This document shows positions 42,885 through 53,267 of a DNA stretch of 64,000 nt, piece by piece. The stretch comes from Erwinia aphidicola (GTDB lineage Bacteria; Pseudomonadota; Gammaproteobacteria; Enterobacterales; Enterobacteriaceae): the NCBI RefSeq assembly GCF_014773485.1, contig NZ_JACXBP010000003.1:558001-622000 (forward strand), given 5' to 3'. Position numbers and translations under genes: made by a program. The notes below the pieces were generated by a model. It was not told the DNA's origin, searched no databases, and saw only the letters and a list, made by a program, of their open reading frames with translations. How positions within the stretch are numbered: the first letter of the stretch is position 1; every line of letters starts with the position of its first letter.

Positions 42885-43349
42885 TCAGGCATCGGTAGTC
42901 ACGTGCAGCGCGTCAGGAGGCAGTGCAACGCTGAGGATCACCGGCTGGAAAGAGGCTGAACGGCCCAGAATGCTGGAGATACCTTTTGCAATAATAAAAC
43001 CGCCCACGCCGCCAAGCAGCGCGCCGCTGGCCGCAGCCAGATCGCTGTGGAACAGCATCTGGAAAACGCCGGCCAGAACGAATAAACCGATAAGCGGCGT
43101 CATATAAACAAGGAATGCCGAACTCAGCAGGCTGGTTTCGGCAATGCCTAATTCAATACGCTGGCCCGGCTGCAGCGGCTCGACGCTGGTGATTTTCATC
43201 ACGTGCGCATTTTTTGGCCCCAGCTTGTTCAGCATATGGCTGCCACACCCCTTGCGGGCAGAGCAGCTGCTGCAGGAAGTTTTCATTTCGGAGTGCAGTG
43301 TGGCAATACCATTCTGCCACGAGACCACCGTCGCCCATTCTCTCATCAT
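42885..43349 (-). CDS. rseC: SoxR-reducing / sigma-E regulator RseC
   Basis: 154 residues. N-terminal cysteine cluster (CSSCSARKGCGS), two membrane segments (about 70-90 and 98-120). In E. coli it is part of the rpoE operon and of the Rsx-RseC system that reduces SoxR. Two ATGs in tandem (43349, 43346) overlap the rseB stop. Confidence 0.93.
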   Translation of the reverse strand: MMREWATVVSWQNGIATLHSEMKTSCSSCSARKGCGSHMLNKLGPKNAHVMKITSVEPLQPGQRIELGIAETSLLSSAFLVYMTPLIGLFVLAGVFQMLFHSDLAAASGALLGGVGGFIIAKGISSILGRSASFQPVILSVALPPDALHVTTDA

Positions 43350-44302
43350 GGTGTTTTACCCATCGTCACGCTGTCAGCAATACGTTTAGCGGTGGCAGGA
43401 GGCAGTTCGCCCACTACCGTAATTTCCGCATTATTACGCACTTCAGTCTGCACCGTACGACGCCCAGTGCGCAACTGCTGTGGCGAACTGCTTTTATCCG
43501 CCATCGTCACGTTGATGGAAAAACTGAACAGACCATCGGAGTAGAGCCGGGATTCCACCGGGCGATCAAGCGAAGGTAGCTGGCGGCGGCTCTGGGCGAT
43601 CTCTTTCATTCCGGCGGGCAGCCAGCCAGCTTTCCAGTTGAAGGTCACCGCACCGCTGGTAGGTACTGAAAGCACCGGCGGCAGCTTAGCGGTTTCCAGG
43701 CCCTGCATAATCTTACGTACGCCGTCATCCACCGCGAAGCTGACCACGCGGTACTGTTCCAGCGTCTCGCCGTCGCGGTCCATCAGGTCAACCCGCAGCG
43801 GCAGCTTAGTGTCGCTATCCAGCCAGACAATGTAACCGTAGCGCGTACCATCACGCGGCACGATGCGGATCACTTCGCACAGCTGGTCGGCAATGCGCGT
43901 GCGGCCAACGGAGACAAAATCATAGGTCGCGGCAAGCTGCTGAAAATCGGCATACACCAGCGCCGGCAGCGAATCAACAATGTGATCCCCGGTCATGGTG
44001 AACGGTTCCAGCCCCGCTTCAAAATAGCTGACCTCATTGCCGCGCTGGATAATCTCACGGCGCGGCCCATCCATCTGCAACAGCTGGGCAAAGACTTTGT
44101 TGTCGATAACGGTATGACGGTAGCGAAGCGATTCAATGCCCATGCGGGAGACATTGATATAGGCAAGTTCGTAACTGAGAGACTGGCTGGCCTGCTCCAT
44201 CTGTTGCAATAGTGCCCCGGAAGGCGTTTGCGCGGCCGGGGCGACAGAGGAGTACATCAGGCTGCCAGCCATAAGGCTGACTGCACACCAAAGCTGCTTC
44301 AT
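43346..44302 (-). CDS. rseB: Sigma-E regulatory protein RseB
   Basis: 318 residues. Signal peptide ending near APAA. Periplasmic protein related to LolA/LolB folds that binds RseA and senses LPS intermediates. Overlaps rseA by one base (TAATG) and rseC by 4 bp. Confidence 0.95.
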   Translation of the reverse strand: MKQLWCAVSLMAGSLMYSSVAPAAQTPSGALLQQMEQASQSLSYELAYINVSRMGIESLRYRHTVIDNKVFAQLLQMDGPRREIIQRGNEVSYFEAGLEPFTMTGDHIVDSLPALVYADFQQLAATYDFVSVGRTRIADQLCEVIRIVPRDGTRYGYIVWLDSDTKLPLRVDLMDRDGETLEQYRVVSFAVDDGVRKIMQGLETAKLPPVLSVPTSGAVTFNWKAGWLPAGMKEIAQSRRQLPSLDRPVESRLYSDGLFSFSINVTMADKSSSPQQLRTGRRTVQTEVRNNAEITVVGELPPATAKRIADSVTMGKTP

Positions 44303-44955
44303 TACTGCGATTGCATTCCTAACGACTGGTTACCTGGAACCTGAGCAGCAGCCTGCTGATCGGGGCTTTGCTCAAACTGCAGCTGTTCAGCATGCAGACG
44401 GCGTTGCAGTTCATAGTCCTGCAGCAGCGCGTTCACGCGGCGGCGCTGGTCCTGAACCTGCTGGTTAGCGTTGCTAGTGTTAGTGTTCGCGTTGTCCGCG
44501 GGCACACCCAGGCTAACCGGGGAAGCCTGCCCCATCATCGGCAGCGTGTTAAACACCGGGGCGTCGGAAGACTGACCGACCACCGGTTTATTGTACTGCT
44601 GCACGCCGACAATCACGGCCAGAGAAACGCAAGCGGCGACGCCGACCTGAGTAATCTGAGCTGCCCACGGGCGCACTTTTGCCCAGAACGGCATCACGGC
44701 AGCCTGTTCAGGTTTAGGCTGTGCTTCAACAATCAGAGGAGTGACTTTCTGCGCTGGCTCGTTCTCAATCGCCGCCATGACGCGCGCGGAGATATCAAAA
44801 TCGAGCAGCTGAGGAACATCACCGCGCAATGTGTCGCGAATCAGGTGATAGCTTTCCCAGTTTTTCTGCAGCACAACGTCTTTAGACAACGCGGAAATGG
44901 CTTCATTATCCAGCGTTTCACCGTCCATCAGAGCGGAAAGTTGTTCTTTCTGCAT
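44302..44955 (-). CDS. rseA: Anti-sigma-E factor RseA
   Basis: 217 residues. N-terminal RpoE-binding domain (MQKEQLSALMDGE), one membrane segment at about 97-117, and a periplasmic tail rich in Q and N. It is degraded by DegS and RseP under envelope stress. Follows rpoE by 30 bp. Confidence 0.95.
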   Translation of the reverse strand: MQKEQLSALMDGETLDNEAISALSKDVVLQKNWESYHLIRDTLRGDVPQLLDFDISARVMAAIENEPAQKVTPLIVEAQPKPEQAAVMPFWAKVRPWAAQITQVGVAACVSLAVIVGVQQYNKPVVGQSSDAPVFNTLPMMGQASPVSLGVPADNANTNTSNANQQVQDQRRRVNALLQDYELQRRLHAEQLQFEQSPDQQAAAQVPGNQSLGMQSQ

Positions 44956-44985
44956 ACCTCAATACCCTTCCTGTGTCCGCTATCG

Positions 44986-45561
44986 CTAGCGTTGGATAAG
45001 CGGTTGAATTTTATTATCGATAGCTTCACGGGCGCGGAAAATACGGGAGCGAACAGTCCCTACCGGGCAATCCATGATCACGGCTATCTCTTCATAGCTC
45101 AGGCCATCGAGTTCACGCAGGGTGATAGCCATGCGCAAGTCTTCGGGTAACGTCTCGATGGTACGAAAAACGATTTGTCGCAACTCTTCTGACAACATTA
45201 AGTTCTCAGGGTTCGATATTTCTTTCAGAGCTCCCGCACTTTCGAAATTTTCTGCATCGATCGCGTCCACATCGGTAGACGGCGGGCGGCGCCCCTGAGC
45301 AACCAGGTAATTTTTGGCCGTATTGACGGCAATACGATAGAGCCAGGTATAGAAAGCACTGTCGCCCCGGAAAGATTCCAGCGCACGATAGGCCTTAATA
45401 AACGACTCCTGCACTACGTCAGGCACGTCTCCGGAGGGCACATAGCGGGAAACCAGGCTCGCCACTTTATGCTGATAGCGAACTACCAGTAAGTTGAATG
45501 ACTTCTGGTCTCCTTTCTGTACACGCTCTACGAGAACCTGATCCGTTAACTGCTCGCTCAT
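44986..45561 (-). CDS. rpoE: RNA polymerase sigma-E factor
   Basis: 191 residues, E. coli length. Region 2 (AFYTWLYRIAVNTAKN) and region 4 (LDGLSYEEIAVIMDCPVGTV) are intact. Controls envelope stress genes. Its ATG overlaps the stop of a 33-codon leader ORF as ATGA, so initiation is probably coupled; a sigma-E-type promoter lies upstream. Confidence 0.97.
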   Translation of the reverse strand: MSEQLTDQVLVERVQKGDQKSFNLLVVRYQHKVASLVSRYVPSGDVPDVVQESFIKAYRALESFRGDSAFYTWLYRIAVNTAKNYLVAQGRRPPSTDVDAIDAENFESAGALKEISNPENLMLSEELRQIVFRTIETLPEDLRMAITLRELDGLSYEEIAVIMDCPVGTVRSRIFRAREAIDNKIQPLIQR

Positions 45562-45659
45562 CCGAGGTAAATTCTCCCCAAATCTGTCTTCACGCGTAAT
45601 CGCACTTCCAGCAATAACTCAATCTTTTTGAGCAAGCATGCGGTTTGAGTCGTCATCAT
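45558..45659 (-). CDS. Candidate rpoE leader peptide (RseD-like)
   Basis: A 33-codon frame (begins MMTTQTACLLKK, ends DLGRIYLG) whose TGA overlaps the rpoE ATG. E. coli has a leader peptide, RseD, whose stop likewise overlaps the rpoE start. The sigma-E promoter at 45644-45671 overlaps this start, so only longer upstream transcripts could translate it. Sequence similarity to RseD could not be verified. Confidence 0.55.
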   Translation of the reverse strand: MMTTQTACLLKKIELLLEVRLRVKTDLGRIYLG

Positions 45660-45671
45660 CAGGAAAGTTCC
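45644..45671 (-). promoter_or_regulatory. Sigma-E promoter of rpoE
   Basis: GGAACTT, 16-bp spacer, TCAAA on the minus strand: a good -35/-10 match for autoregulation by sigma-E. Confidence 0.75.
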
Positions 45672-46013
45672 ATTACGCCATTATTTTTGTGTTGCCGCCG
45701 GGGGACAGGACAAATCAGCACGCTTTTTTATGCATTCTTACGGATTTGTCGGCCACTGCCTCTCTTTGTTCCTGAAACAGTGACGCTCAGGAGCCCAACA
45801 GCCGTCGCAGAGTACCGCAAGGAGCCTCAGTTTTCACCCTATAATCACGACAATAAGTGAACGTTCGTAATATTAAACGCCCTCTTACGCGAATTTTTCA
45901 AAAAGATGTCGTATTTGTGACGAGCACTATTTGATTTGGCTCCCACTCTCGAGCGTGGTCGATAAAAAGCCTTTTTGCCTGGTTAATTTGAGTGCTATGC
46001 TCAGCAAACAACC
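45672..46013. other. Divergent intergenic region rpoE / nadB
   Basis: No gene is supported here; short frames have no ribosome site or family match. It should contain further rpoE promoters (minus) and the nadB promoter (plus), with a TATGCT-like -10 near 45996. Confidence 0.5.
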
Positions 46014-46031
46014 TGTTTAGTAAATTAAACA
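46014..46031 (+). promoter_or_regulatory. NadR box of nadB
   Basis: TGTTTA-N6-TAAACA, a perfect NadR palindrome ending 2 bp before the nadB ATG, so NadR would also cover the translation start region of the template. Confidence 0.85.
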
Positions 46032-46033
46032 CC

Positions 46034-47647
46034 ATGACTCTCTCTTCCGATTATAGCTGTGACGTGTTGATTATTGGCAGCGGCGCAGCGGGCCTTTCGC
46101 TGGCGTTACGGCTGGCCGAAAAATATCAGGTCACCGTGCTGAGCAAAGGCCCGGTCAGTGAAGGCTCCACGTTTTATGCTCAGGGCGGTATTGCCGCGGT
46201 GTTTGATGAAACTGACAGCATCGAATCACACGTGGAAGACACCCTGATTGCCGGCGGCGGCCTGTGCGAACGTGAGGCCGTCTCCTTTATCGCCAGCAAC
46301 GCCCGTCACTGCGTGCAGTGGCTGATCGACAACGGCGTGCTGTTTGATAAAGACACCCCGGCCAACCATGAACAGCCCTACCACCTGACGCGTGAAGGCG
46401 GCCACAGCCATCGCCGTATCCTGCACAGCGCCGACGCCACCGGCAAAGCCGTGGAAACGACGCTGGTCAGCCAGGCGCTGAGCCATCCGAATATTAAGCT
46501 GATTGAACGCAGTAACGCCGTTGACCTGATTGTTTCCGATAAAATCGAGCTACCGGGCGAGCGCCGCGTGGTGGGCGCCTATATCTGGAACCGCAAGCGT
46601 GAAGCGGTGGAAACCTGCCGCGCCCGCGCCGTGGTGCTGGCAACCGGCGGCGCGGCGAAAGTCTATCAATACACCACCAACCCGGACGTCGCCTCCGGTG
46701 ATGGTATCGCGATGGCCTGGCGTGCAGGCTGTCGCGTCGCCAACCTTGAGTTTAATCAGTTCCACCCAACCTGCCTGTTCCACCCGGATGCACGCAACTT
46801 TCTGCTGACCGAAGCGCTGCGCGGTGAAGGGGCCGAACTGAAGCGCCCTGACGGCACGCGCTTTATGCCTGACTTCGATCCGCGCGGCGAGCTGGCCCCG
46901 CGTGATATCGTGGCGCGGGCGATTGACCATGAGATGAAGCGGCTCGGCGCTGACTGCATGTATCTGGACATCAGCCACCAGCCGCCGGAATTTATCCGCG
47001 CCCATTTCCCAACCATTTATGAAAAGCTGCTGACGCTCGGCTTTGACCTGACGAAGCAGCCGATCCCGATTGTGCCTGCGGCGCACTACACCTGCGGCGG
47101 CGTGATGGTCGATCAGCAGGGGCGCACCGATCTCAGCGGCCTGTATGCTATTGGCGAGGTCAGCTACACCGGCCTGCACGGTGCTAACCGCCTGGCCTCA
47201 AACTCGCTGCTGGAGTGCCTGGTGTATGGCTGGTCAGCCGCCGAGGATATCCATCGTCGCCTGCCGGACCTGCCGATGGTGGCGGGACTACCTGCATGGG
47301 ATGAAAGCCGGGTCGATGATTCGGACGAGCGCGTGGTGATCCAGCATAACTGGCACGAGCTGCGGCTGTTTATGTGGGACTACGTCGGTATTGTGCGCAC
47401 CACTAAACGCCTTGAGCGCGCCCTGCGCCGCATCAACACGCTGCAGCAGGAGATTGACGAATATTACGCCAATTTCCGCATCTCCAATAATCTGCTGGAG
47501 CTGCGTAACCTGGTTCAGGTCTCCGAACTGATGGTGCGCTGCGCGATGGCGCGCAAGGAGAGCCGCGGACTGCACTACACGCTGGATTACCCGGAAGCGC
47601 TGGAAGAAGCGCTGCCGACCATTCTGCAGCCGCAGCTGAACGATTAA
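46034..47647 (+). CDS. nadB: L-aspartate oxidase
   Basis: 537 residues (E. coli 540) from ATG 46034. FAD motif [15 protein letters not shown], then [13 protein letters not shown] and the active-site segment [15 protein letters not shown]. Makes iminoaspartate for NAD synthesis. Divergent from rpoE; its stop touches the trmN6 stop on the other strand. Confidence 0.97.
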   Translation: MTLSSDYSCDVLIIGSGAAGLSLALRLAEKYQVTVLSKGPVSEGSTFYAQGGIAAVFDETDSIESHVEDTLIAGGGLCEREAVSFIASNARHCVQWLIDNGVLFDKDTPANHEQPYHLTREGGHSHRRILHSADATGKAVETTLVSQALSHPNIKLIERSNAVDLIVSDKIELPGERRVVGAYIWNRKREAVETCRARAVVLATGGAAKVYQYTTNPDVASGDGIAMAWRAGCRVANLEFNQFHPTCLFHPDARNFLLTEALRGEGAELKRPDGTRFMPDFDPRGELAPRDIVARAIDHEMKRLGADCMYLDISHQPPEFIRAHFPTIYEKLLTLGFDLTKQPIPIVPAAHYTCGGVMVDQQGRTDLSGLYAIGEVSYTGLHGANRLASNSLLECLVYGWSAAEDIHRRLPDLPMVAGLPAWDESRVDDSDERVVIQHNWHELRLFMWDYVGIVRTTKRLERALRRINTLQQEIDEYYANFRISNNLLELRNLVQVSELMVRCAMARKESRGLHYTLDYPEALEEALPTILQPQLND

Positions 47648-48385
47648 TTAGCGGAACAGATAGAAATCGCGGGTCAGGCTACAGTGCGCTTCAGAGTACT
47701 GCTGGTCAGGCCCGCGAATCGTCATCCGGTCCAGCAGTTGTTCACCGGCTTTCGGGGAGAGCGCCAGCAGCACGCGGTTAGGTGGCCGCGTCTCGTTATC
47801 AGACACGTCGGTGCGAAAACGCAGATGCCAGCCGCGCTGCAGCGCCAGCTCCACCAGCTTACTTCCGGCCGCTTCCGGCAGGACCACGCAGAAAAAGCCC
47901 TCTTCAGCGATCAGATCCTCAGCACACTTCAGCAATACATCGTGCGTCAGGCTGGCGGTGTAGCGCGCGGATGCCCGCTGCGGGCTGGCGCACTCCGATC
48001 CCGGCGCAAAATAGGGAGGATTGCTGACAATCAGCGAATAGCGCTGCAAACAGCGTTCGCTCCAGCTAACAATATCCGCCTGATGCACATGCACTCTGCC
48101 GGGCCACGGCGATGCTGCGACATTTTCTTTGGCCTGCCCGGCTGCCGCTTCATCGAGTTCCACCGCATCAATTTCGACGTTCTCAGCGGTTCTCTGCGCC
48201 AGCATCAGGGCAATTAAACCACTGCCGCTGCCGATATCCAGCGCACGCGTAACGTTCGCCACCGGCGCCCAGGCGCCCAGCAGCACGCCATCGGTGCCGA
48301 CCTTCATCGCACAGCGATCGTGAGCAACAAAAAACTGCTTGAAGGTAAATCCGTTGGCGCGAAGAATGGCTTTCTGTTGTGACAT
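47648..48385 (-). CDS. trmN6: tRNA1(Val) (adenine(37)-N6)-methyltransferase
   Basis: 245 residues, E. coli YfiC length, from ATG 48385. SAM motif [17 protein letters not shown] and the N6-adenine motif SNPPYF. Divergent from srmB. Confidence 0.95.
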   Translation of the reverse strand: MSQQKAILRANGFTFKQFFVAHDRCAMKVGTDGVLLGAWAPVANVTRALDIGSGSGLIALMLAQRTAENVEIDAVELDEAAAGQAKENVAASPWPGRVHVHQADIVSWSERCLQRYSLIVSNPPYFAPGSECASPQRASARYTASLTHDVLLKCAEDLIAEEGFFCVVLPEAAGSKLVELALQRGWHLRFRTDVSDNETRPPNRVLLALSPKAGEQLLDRMTIRGPDQQYSEAHCSLTRDFYLFR

Positions 48386-48517
48386 TTGACTGACCTGAAA
48401 GGGAAACGGCGCTAGCATAGGACAATCCGCGATGAAGGAAAAGTCATTAACTCGACACAAACAGATGAAGATCGCGCTCAATCTGTCTATAATCAGCGCC
48501 CCAAACTGAGGTAGACC

Positions 48518-49843
48518 ATGACTGTAACCACTTTTTCCGAACTCGAACTTGACGAGAGCCTACTGCAAGCCCTGCAGGAGAAAGGCTACACGCGCCCTAC
48601 TGCCATTCAGGCAGAAGCTATTCCGGCAGCACTGGAGGGTCGCGACGTTCTGGGTTCGGCACCAACCGGTACAGGCAAGACTGCGGCCTACCTGCTGCCC
48701 GCGCTACAACATTTGCTCGACTTCCCACGTAAGAAGTCCGGCCCGCCGCGCATTTTGATCCTGACCCCGACCCGTGAACTGGCGATGCAGGTTGCAGACC
48801 AGGCGCGTGAGATGGCGAAACATACCCACCTTGATATCGCCACCATCACCGGCGGCGTGGCGTTTATGAACCACGCCGAAGTTTTCAGTGAAAACCAGGA
48901 TATCGTGGTCGCCACCACCGGCCGCCTGCTGCAGTACATCAAAGAAGAAAACTTCGACTGCCGCGCGGTGGAAACGCTGGTGCTGGATGAAGCCGACCGC
49001 ATGCTGGACATGGGCTTCGCTCAGGATATCGAAACCATCGCCGCCGAGACCCGCTGGCGCAAACAGACGTTGCTGTTCTCCGCCACGCTGGAAGGCGAAG
49101 CTATTAAAGACTTCGCAGAACGCATTCTGAACGAGCCGATCGAGATTGAAGCCGATCCGGCACGCCGCGAGCGTAAAAAAATCCAGCAGTGGTACTACCG
49201 CGCGGACCATATCAAACATAAAACCGCACTGCTGATCCACCTGATGAAGCAGCCGGAAGTGACCCGTGCCGTGGTGTTCGTGCGCAAGCGCGAGCGTGTG
49301 CACGAGCTGTGCGGCTGGCTGCGCGAAGCGGGCATCAACACCAGCTACCTAGAGGGTGAACTGGTGCAGGCCAAGCGTAACGAAGCGATCAAACGCGTGG
49401 TTGAAGGCCGCGTTAACGTACTGGTGGCCACCGATATCGCCGCGCGTGGCATCGACATCGACGATGTCAGCCACGTGTTCAACTTCGATATGCCGGTCAC
49501 CGCAGATACCTACCTGCACCGTATTGGCCGTACCGGCCGTGCAGGTAAAAAAGGCATCGCCATCTCCCTGGTTGAAGCCCACGACAACATGCTGCTGGGA
49601 CGCATCAGCCGCTACATCAAAGAGCCGTTGAAAGCGCGTACCATTGATGAGCTGCGCCCGACCACCCGCGCGCCAAATGAGAAGCTGAAAGGCAAACCGT
49701 CGAAGAAAGTGCTGGAAAAGCGTAAGCAGCAGAAAGAAAAAGAGAAGGCCGAAGAGAAACCGCGCGTGAAAGAGCGCCATCGCGATACCAAAAATATCGG
49801 TAAGCGCCGCAAGCCAAGCGCGGCGAAAACTGACAGTGCGTAA
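48518..49843 (+). CDS. srmB: DEAD-box RNA helicase SrmB
   Basis: 441 residues (E. coli 444). Walker A APTGTGKT (48-55), DEAD in [17 protein letters not shown], and [13 protein letters not shown]. The basic tail ([15 protein letters not shown]) is typical. Acts early in 50S assembly. A terminator follows. Confidence 0.97.
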   Translation: MTVTTFSELELDESLLQALQEKGYTRPTAIQAEAIPAALEGRDVLGSAPTGTGKTAAYLLPALQHLLDFPRKKSGPPRILILTPTRELAMQVADQAREMAKHTHLDIATITGGVAFMNHAEVFSENQDIVVATTGRLLQYIKEENFDCRAVETLVLDEADRMLDMGFAQDIETIAAETRWRKQTLLFSATLEGEAIKDFAERILNEPIEIEADPARRERKKIQQWYYRADHIKHKTALLIHLMKQPEVTRAVVFVRKRERVHELCGWLREAGINTSYLEGELVQAKRNEAIKRVVEGRVNVLVATDIAARGIDIDDVSHVFNFDMPVTADTYLHRIGRTGRAGKKGIAISLVEAHDNMLLGRISRYIKEPLKARTIDELRPTTRAPNEKLKGKPSKKVLEKRKQQKEKEKAEEKPRVKERHRDTKNIGKRRKPSAAKTDSA

Positions 49844-49860
49844 TAATCACACTGCATAAC

Positions 49861-49888
49861 AAAAAACCGCCTCGAGGGGCGGTTTTTT
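49861..49888 (+). terminator. Rho-independent terminator of srmB
   Basis: AAAAAACCGCC-tcgag-GGCGGTTTTTT; the T run follows on the plus strand and an A run precedes, so it may act in both directions. Confidence 0.92.
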
Positions 49889-50074
49889 ATTGGCTGATGA
49901 TGAGCCAAAATGGACCCTAGCGTTTAGGATATCGTCCAGCCAGCAAAAAGTCTCAACCTCAGCAGTCTCTCAGCAAAAACCTGGCCTAAAAACCGCCGAT
50001 TATCAGTTAAGTAGACAACAAAAGCGCATGGCGCGATATTCGCCATCCGCCTATTTACCGACGCCTGTTAATGC

Positions 50075-50458
50075 TTAAAGGCTTTCAGTAAAGGTACGCG
50101 TAATCACGTCACGCTGCTGTTCTGGCGTCAAAGAGTTAAAACGCACGGCATAACCGGAAACGCGAATGGTCAGCTGCGGATATTTCTCCGGGTGCTTCAC
50201 CGCCTCTTCCAGCGTTTCACGGCTCAGGACGTTGACGTTCAGATGCTGACCGCCCTCCACGCGCACCTGCGGTTTCACCTCCAGCGGGATTTCACGATAT
50301 TCGATTTCACCGAGATCGCTGACCGGTACCACCTGATCTTCGCTGTAGCCGGCTTTAGCACAAACGCAGCGTGCTTCCGCTTTGTCGCTGTCCAGCAGCC
50401 AGAAAGAGTTCAGCAGGGCATTATTGGTTGCTTGAGTAATTTGAATTCCGGTAATCAT
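50075..50458 (-). CDS. grcA: Autonomous glycyl radical cofactor GrcA
   Basis: 127 residues, E. coli YfiD length. Glycyl radical Gly102 in RVSGYAVRF. It repairs oxygen-cleaved pyruvate formate-lyase. A perfect FNR box upstream fits anaerobic or micro-aerobic induction. Confidence 0.97.
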   Translation of the reverse strand: MITGIQITQATNNALLNSFWLLDSDKAEARCVCAKAGYSEDQVVPVSDLGEIEYREIPLEVKPQVRVEGGQHLNVNVLSRETLEEAVKHPEKYPQLTIRVSGYAVRFNSLTPEQQRDVITRTFTESL

Positions 50459-50565
50459 GTTGTTGCCTCCCAGGCAATGGGCGCTGAAGAGAAGCTCAGC
50501 GCCAGGTTGATGGATAAACCCGTAATTGACTGGGATCTGTATACCAGCCTGTGGATATGGCCTCT

Positions 50566-50579
50566 TTGATGCAAATCAA
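50566..50579 (-). promoter_or_regulatory. FNR box of grcA
   Basis: TTGAT-GCAA-ATCAA, a perfect palindrome; a TATACA -10 element at about 50537-50542 (minus strand) places the box near -41.5, a class II activator position. Confidence 0.85.
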
Positions 50580-50746
50580 GCCATCGCTGGCACACTCGCT
50601 GGGTGATTGAGCAACTTTCTGTTTTATATCAATTTTAGCCGGATAATAATTTCTTTAATTCGTGTAAAAATTCAATTATTTTTTAAGTGTCACCCCGTGG
50701 GAAAGCGCGCTAAGCTACGCCCTTTGATGACGTTAAGGAGACGGTA

Positions 50747-51430
50747 ATGGTCAATACCATGACCTGGCACGATGTGCTGGCTGAGGAAAAAGAGAAACCT
50801 TACTTTAAGGAGACGCTGGCCCGGGTAGCGGCAGAGCGTGCGGCTGGCAAAACCGTCTATCCCCCGCAGAAAGATGTTTTTAACGCTTTTCGCCTCACCG
50901 AACTGGGCGCGGTAAAAGTGGTTATTCTGGGTCAGGACCCTTATCACGGCCCCAACCAGGCGCATGGACTGGCCTTTTCCGTACTGCCGGGGGTCGCAGT
51001 GCCCCCTTCGCTGGTCAATATGTATAAAGAGCTGGTGACGGATATTCCCGGCTTCCAGCGCCCGAATCACGGCTTCCTTGAAAGTTGGGCACGGCAGGGG
51101 GTGATGCTGCTGAACACCGTGCTGACGGTGGAGGCCAGCCAGGCGCATTCGCACGCCAAATTCGGCTGGGAAACCTTTACCGATAACGTTATTGCCGCCA
51201 TTAACCAGCATCGCGAAGGCGTGGTCTTTCTGCTGTGGGGCTCGCACGCGCAGAGGAAAGGCAGCATTATTGACCGCCAGCGCCATCATGTCCTGCAGGC
51301 GCCGCACCCTTCCCCGCTCTCCGCGCATCGCGGCTTTTTTGGCAGCGCGCACTTTTCCAAAACTAATCAGTGGCTGAGCGAGCACGGCGAAACGCCGATT
51401 GACTGGACGCCGCAGCTACCGGCTGAATAG
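50747..51430 (+). CDS. ung: Uracil-DNA glycosylase
   Basis: 227 residues (E. coli 229). Catalytic Asp64 in GQDPYHG and the [13 protein letters not shown] motif with the catalytic His. Removes uracil from DNA. Divergent from grcA, as in E. coli. Confidence 0.97.
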   Translation: MVNTMTWHDVLAEEKEKPYFKETLARVAAERAAGKTVYPPQKDVFNAFRLTELGAVKVVILGQDPYHGPNQAHGLAFSVLPGVAVPPSLVNMYKELVTDIPGFQRPNHGFLESWARQGVMLLNTVLTVEASQAHSHAKFGWETFTDNVIAAINQHREGVVFLLWGSHAQRKGSIIDRQRHHVLQAPHPSPLSAHRGFFGSAHFSKTNQWLSEHGETPIDWTPQLPAE

Positions 51431-51440
51431 CCTGTAAAAT

Positions 51441-51460
51441 CAGGGGGTAGCCGCCCCCTG
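51441..51460. terminator. Hairpin downstream of ung
   Basis: CAGGGGG pairs with CCCCCTG. An A run rather than a T run follows, so termination of ung is uncertain. Confidence 0.4.
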
Positions 51461-51530
51461 AAAAATAATTGCCCTGCTGAATTACTTACATTTCCACACG
51501 CTTAACTGCGAAGTCCGTCACAATTTCTTA

Positions 51531-51557
51531 TCAAGTTTTCCCCTCTGCTGCCGATGG
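51531..51557 (+). promoter_or_regulatory. FliA (sigma-28) promoter of the chemoreceptor gene
   Basis: TCAAGTTT, an 11-bp spacer, then GCCGATGG, close to the flagellar class 3 consensus TAAAGTTT-N11-GCCGATAA. Confidence 0.8.
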
Positions 51558-51621
51558 GTTCGAACTCGAGGAGCATAAAAATGCTCCCTTTCTGGCTCGA
51601 ACTAACTTAGGGGTAAATTCA

Positions 51622-53187
51622 ATGTCATCGCTAAAGAATATGAGAGTGGGCGTGCGGCTTGGTGCCGCATTTGGCCTGGTGATCCTGCTTTTGATCATCG
51701 TCAGCGCTACCGCAATTATCAAGACCAGCAACATTAATCATTCCATCGACAGCATCATCAGCGATCGCTACACCAAAGTCCGCCTGTCGTTTGATGTGCG
51801 CGACGGCGTTAATGACCAGATCAAGTTCTTGCGCGGAATGGTGCTGGATGCCGCCAACCCGGGAGCCAATGATAAGCGTTTTACTCAGCTGGAAGCAGCA
51901 ACCGCCAAAACCGATGCGGCGATTGACAAGATTGCCAAGCTGCAAACCACGCCAGTCGGCATTCAGAAGATCAAGGATGTGAAAGCGGCAGCAGCCCTGT
52001 TCGAGCAGGATAAGCGGGATCTGCTGGATCTGGTGCGCGCGCGGGATATCACCAATGCCACCGAAGTGGTGCTGCGTAAAATCACTACCACGCAGAATGC
52101 CTTCCTCGATATCGTGGTGGCCTTTGCCGACTCGCAGTCTGGCCAGCTTCAGGCCGAAGGCGTTAAGGCGGTGAAGGATGGCTCAACGGCGATTAAGATC
52201 ACGCTGATCTTCTCCGCGCTGGCGATGATTGCGGCGGTGCTGCTGGGTTATTTCCTCACCCGCTCTATCGTACGTCCGCTGCGTGAAGCGGTGAAAATTG
52301 CCGAAAATGTCGCGGCGGGCGATCTGCGCAGCGCCATTCATGTCACCTCAACGGATGAAACCGGCCAGCTGATGCAGGCACTGAAGAACATGAATGAAAA
52401 TCTGCTGAAAATTGTCTATGAAGTGCGGTCCGGCACCGACCTGATTGCCAATGCCTCCAGCGAAATTTCGGCGGGCAATATGGACCTCTCCGCCCGTACC
52501 GAGCAGCAGGCCAGCTCGCTGGAAGAGACAGCTTCGGCAATGGAACAGATCACCTCAACGGTGAAGCAGAACGCCGACAACGCACGCCAGGCCAACCAGC
52601 TGGCCGCCCAGGCTTCACAGGTTGCCTTGCAGAGCGGCGATGCGGTGAAACAGGTGGTCAGCACTATGGAGATGATTAACGGATCGTCGAAAAAAATCGT
52701 CGATATCATCAGCGTGATTGACGGCATTGCCTTCCAGACCAATATCCTGGCGCTGAACGCCGCCGTTGAAGCCGCACGCGCGGGCGAGCAGGGGCGCGGT
52801 TTTGCCGTGGTTGCCTCAGAAGTACGCAGCCTGGCGCAGCGCTCGGCTTCCGCCGCGAAAGAGATTGCGCAGCTGATTCAGGACTCGGTGAGTAAAGTTG
52901 ATGAGGGTGGCAAACAGGTGGCGAAAGCAGGTTCCACCATGGATGAAGTGCTCTCCAGCGTGAAAAGCGTGACGCAGATTATTGGCGAAATCTCGATTGC
53001 CAGCGCCGAACAGAGCAGCGGTATCGATGAGATCAACATGGCGATCACCCAGATGGACCAGGTGACCCAGCAGAACGCCGCGCTGGTCAACGAGTCAGCC
53101 GCGGCAGCGCAGTCGATGCAGGAGCAGGCAGATCAGCTGTCGGTCGCGATCCGCGCATTTAAGGTTAACGAACCTGCTTTCCAGTAA
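51622..53187 (+). CDS. Methyl-accepting chemotaxis protein
   Basis: 521 residues. Membrane segments at about 13-31 and 190-212 enclose a periplasmic four-helix-bundle-type sensor; then HAMP, methylation helices ([18 protein letters not shown]) and the signalling tip ([20 protein letters not shown]). The C-terminus AFQ lacks the NWETF CheR/CheB tether. The ligand cannot be told. A sigma-28 promoter makes it part of the flagellar regulon. No chemoreceptor sits beside ung or grpE in E. coli; it marks a synteny break. Confidence 0.93.
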   Translation: MSSLKNMRVGVRLGAAFGLVILLLIIVSATAIIKTSNINHSIDSIISDRYTKVRLSFDVRDGVNDQIKFLRGMVLDAANPGANDKRFTQLEAATAKTDAAIDKIAKLQTTPVGIQKIKDVKAAAALFEQDKRDLLDLVRARDITNATEVVLRKITTTQNAFLDIVVAFADSQSGQLQAEGVKAVKDGSTAIKITLIFSALAMIAAVLLGYFLTRSIVRPLREAVKIAENVAAGDLRSAIHVTSTDETGQLMQALKNMNENLLKIVYEVRSGTDLIANASSEISAGNMDLSARTEQQASSLEETASAMEQITSTVKQNADNARQANQLAAQASQVALQSGDAVKQVVSTMEMINGSSKKIVDIISVIDGIAFQTNILALNAAVEAARAGEQGRGFAVVASEVRSLAQRSASAAKEIAQLIQDSVSKVDEGGKQVAKAGSTMDEVLSSVKSVTQIIGEISIASAEQSSGIDEINMAITQMDQVTQQNAALVNESAAAAQSMQEQADQLSVAIRAFKVNEPAFQ

Positions 53188-53195
53188 GCGCGCAT

Positions 53196-53223
53196 AAAAA
53201 TAGCCGCACAAGGCGGCTATTTG
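53196..53223 (+). terminator. Terminator of the chemoreceptor gene
   Basis: AAAAATAGCCGC-acaag-GCGGCTATTT; short T tail. Confidence 0.75.
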
Positions 53224-53228
53224 GATAC

Positions 53229-53263
53229 TGCAGGAGCGACCGGGGAAAAGGTCGCCCCGTGCA
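53229..53263. repeat. Dispersed palindromic element, single module (copy D)
   Basis: TGCAGGAGCGACC, a GGGGAAAA centre, then GGTCGCCCCGTGCA; a variant of the 30-bp module, between the convergent ends of the chemoreceptor gene and grpE. Confidence 0.55.
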
Positions 53264-53267
53264 GGCA

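Noticed and set aside
42647-42892. 81-codon minus frame between rseC and lepA
   Set aside because: No ribosome site, no family recognised, overlaps the end of rseC; probably the lepA leader and promoter region.
45645-45860. 71-codon plus frame between rpoE and nadB
   Set aside because: Runs across the sigma-E promoter and lacks a family match or ribosome site.
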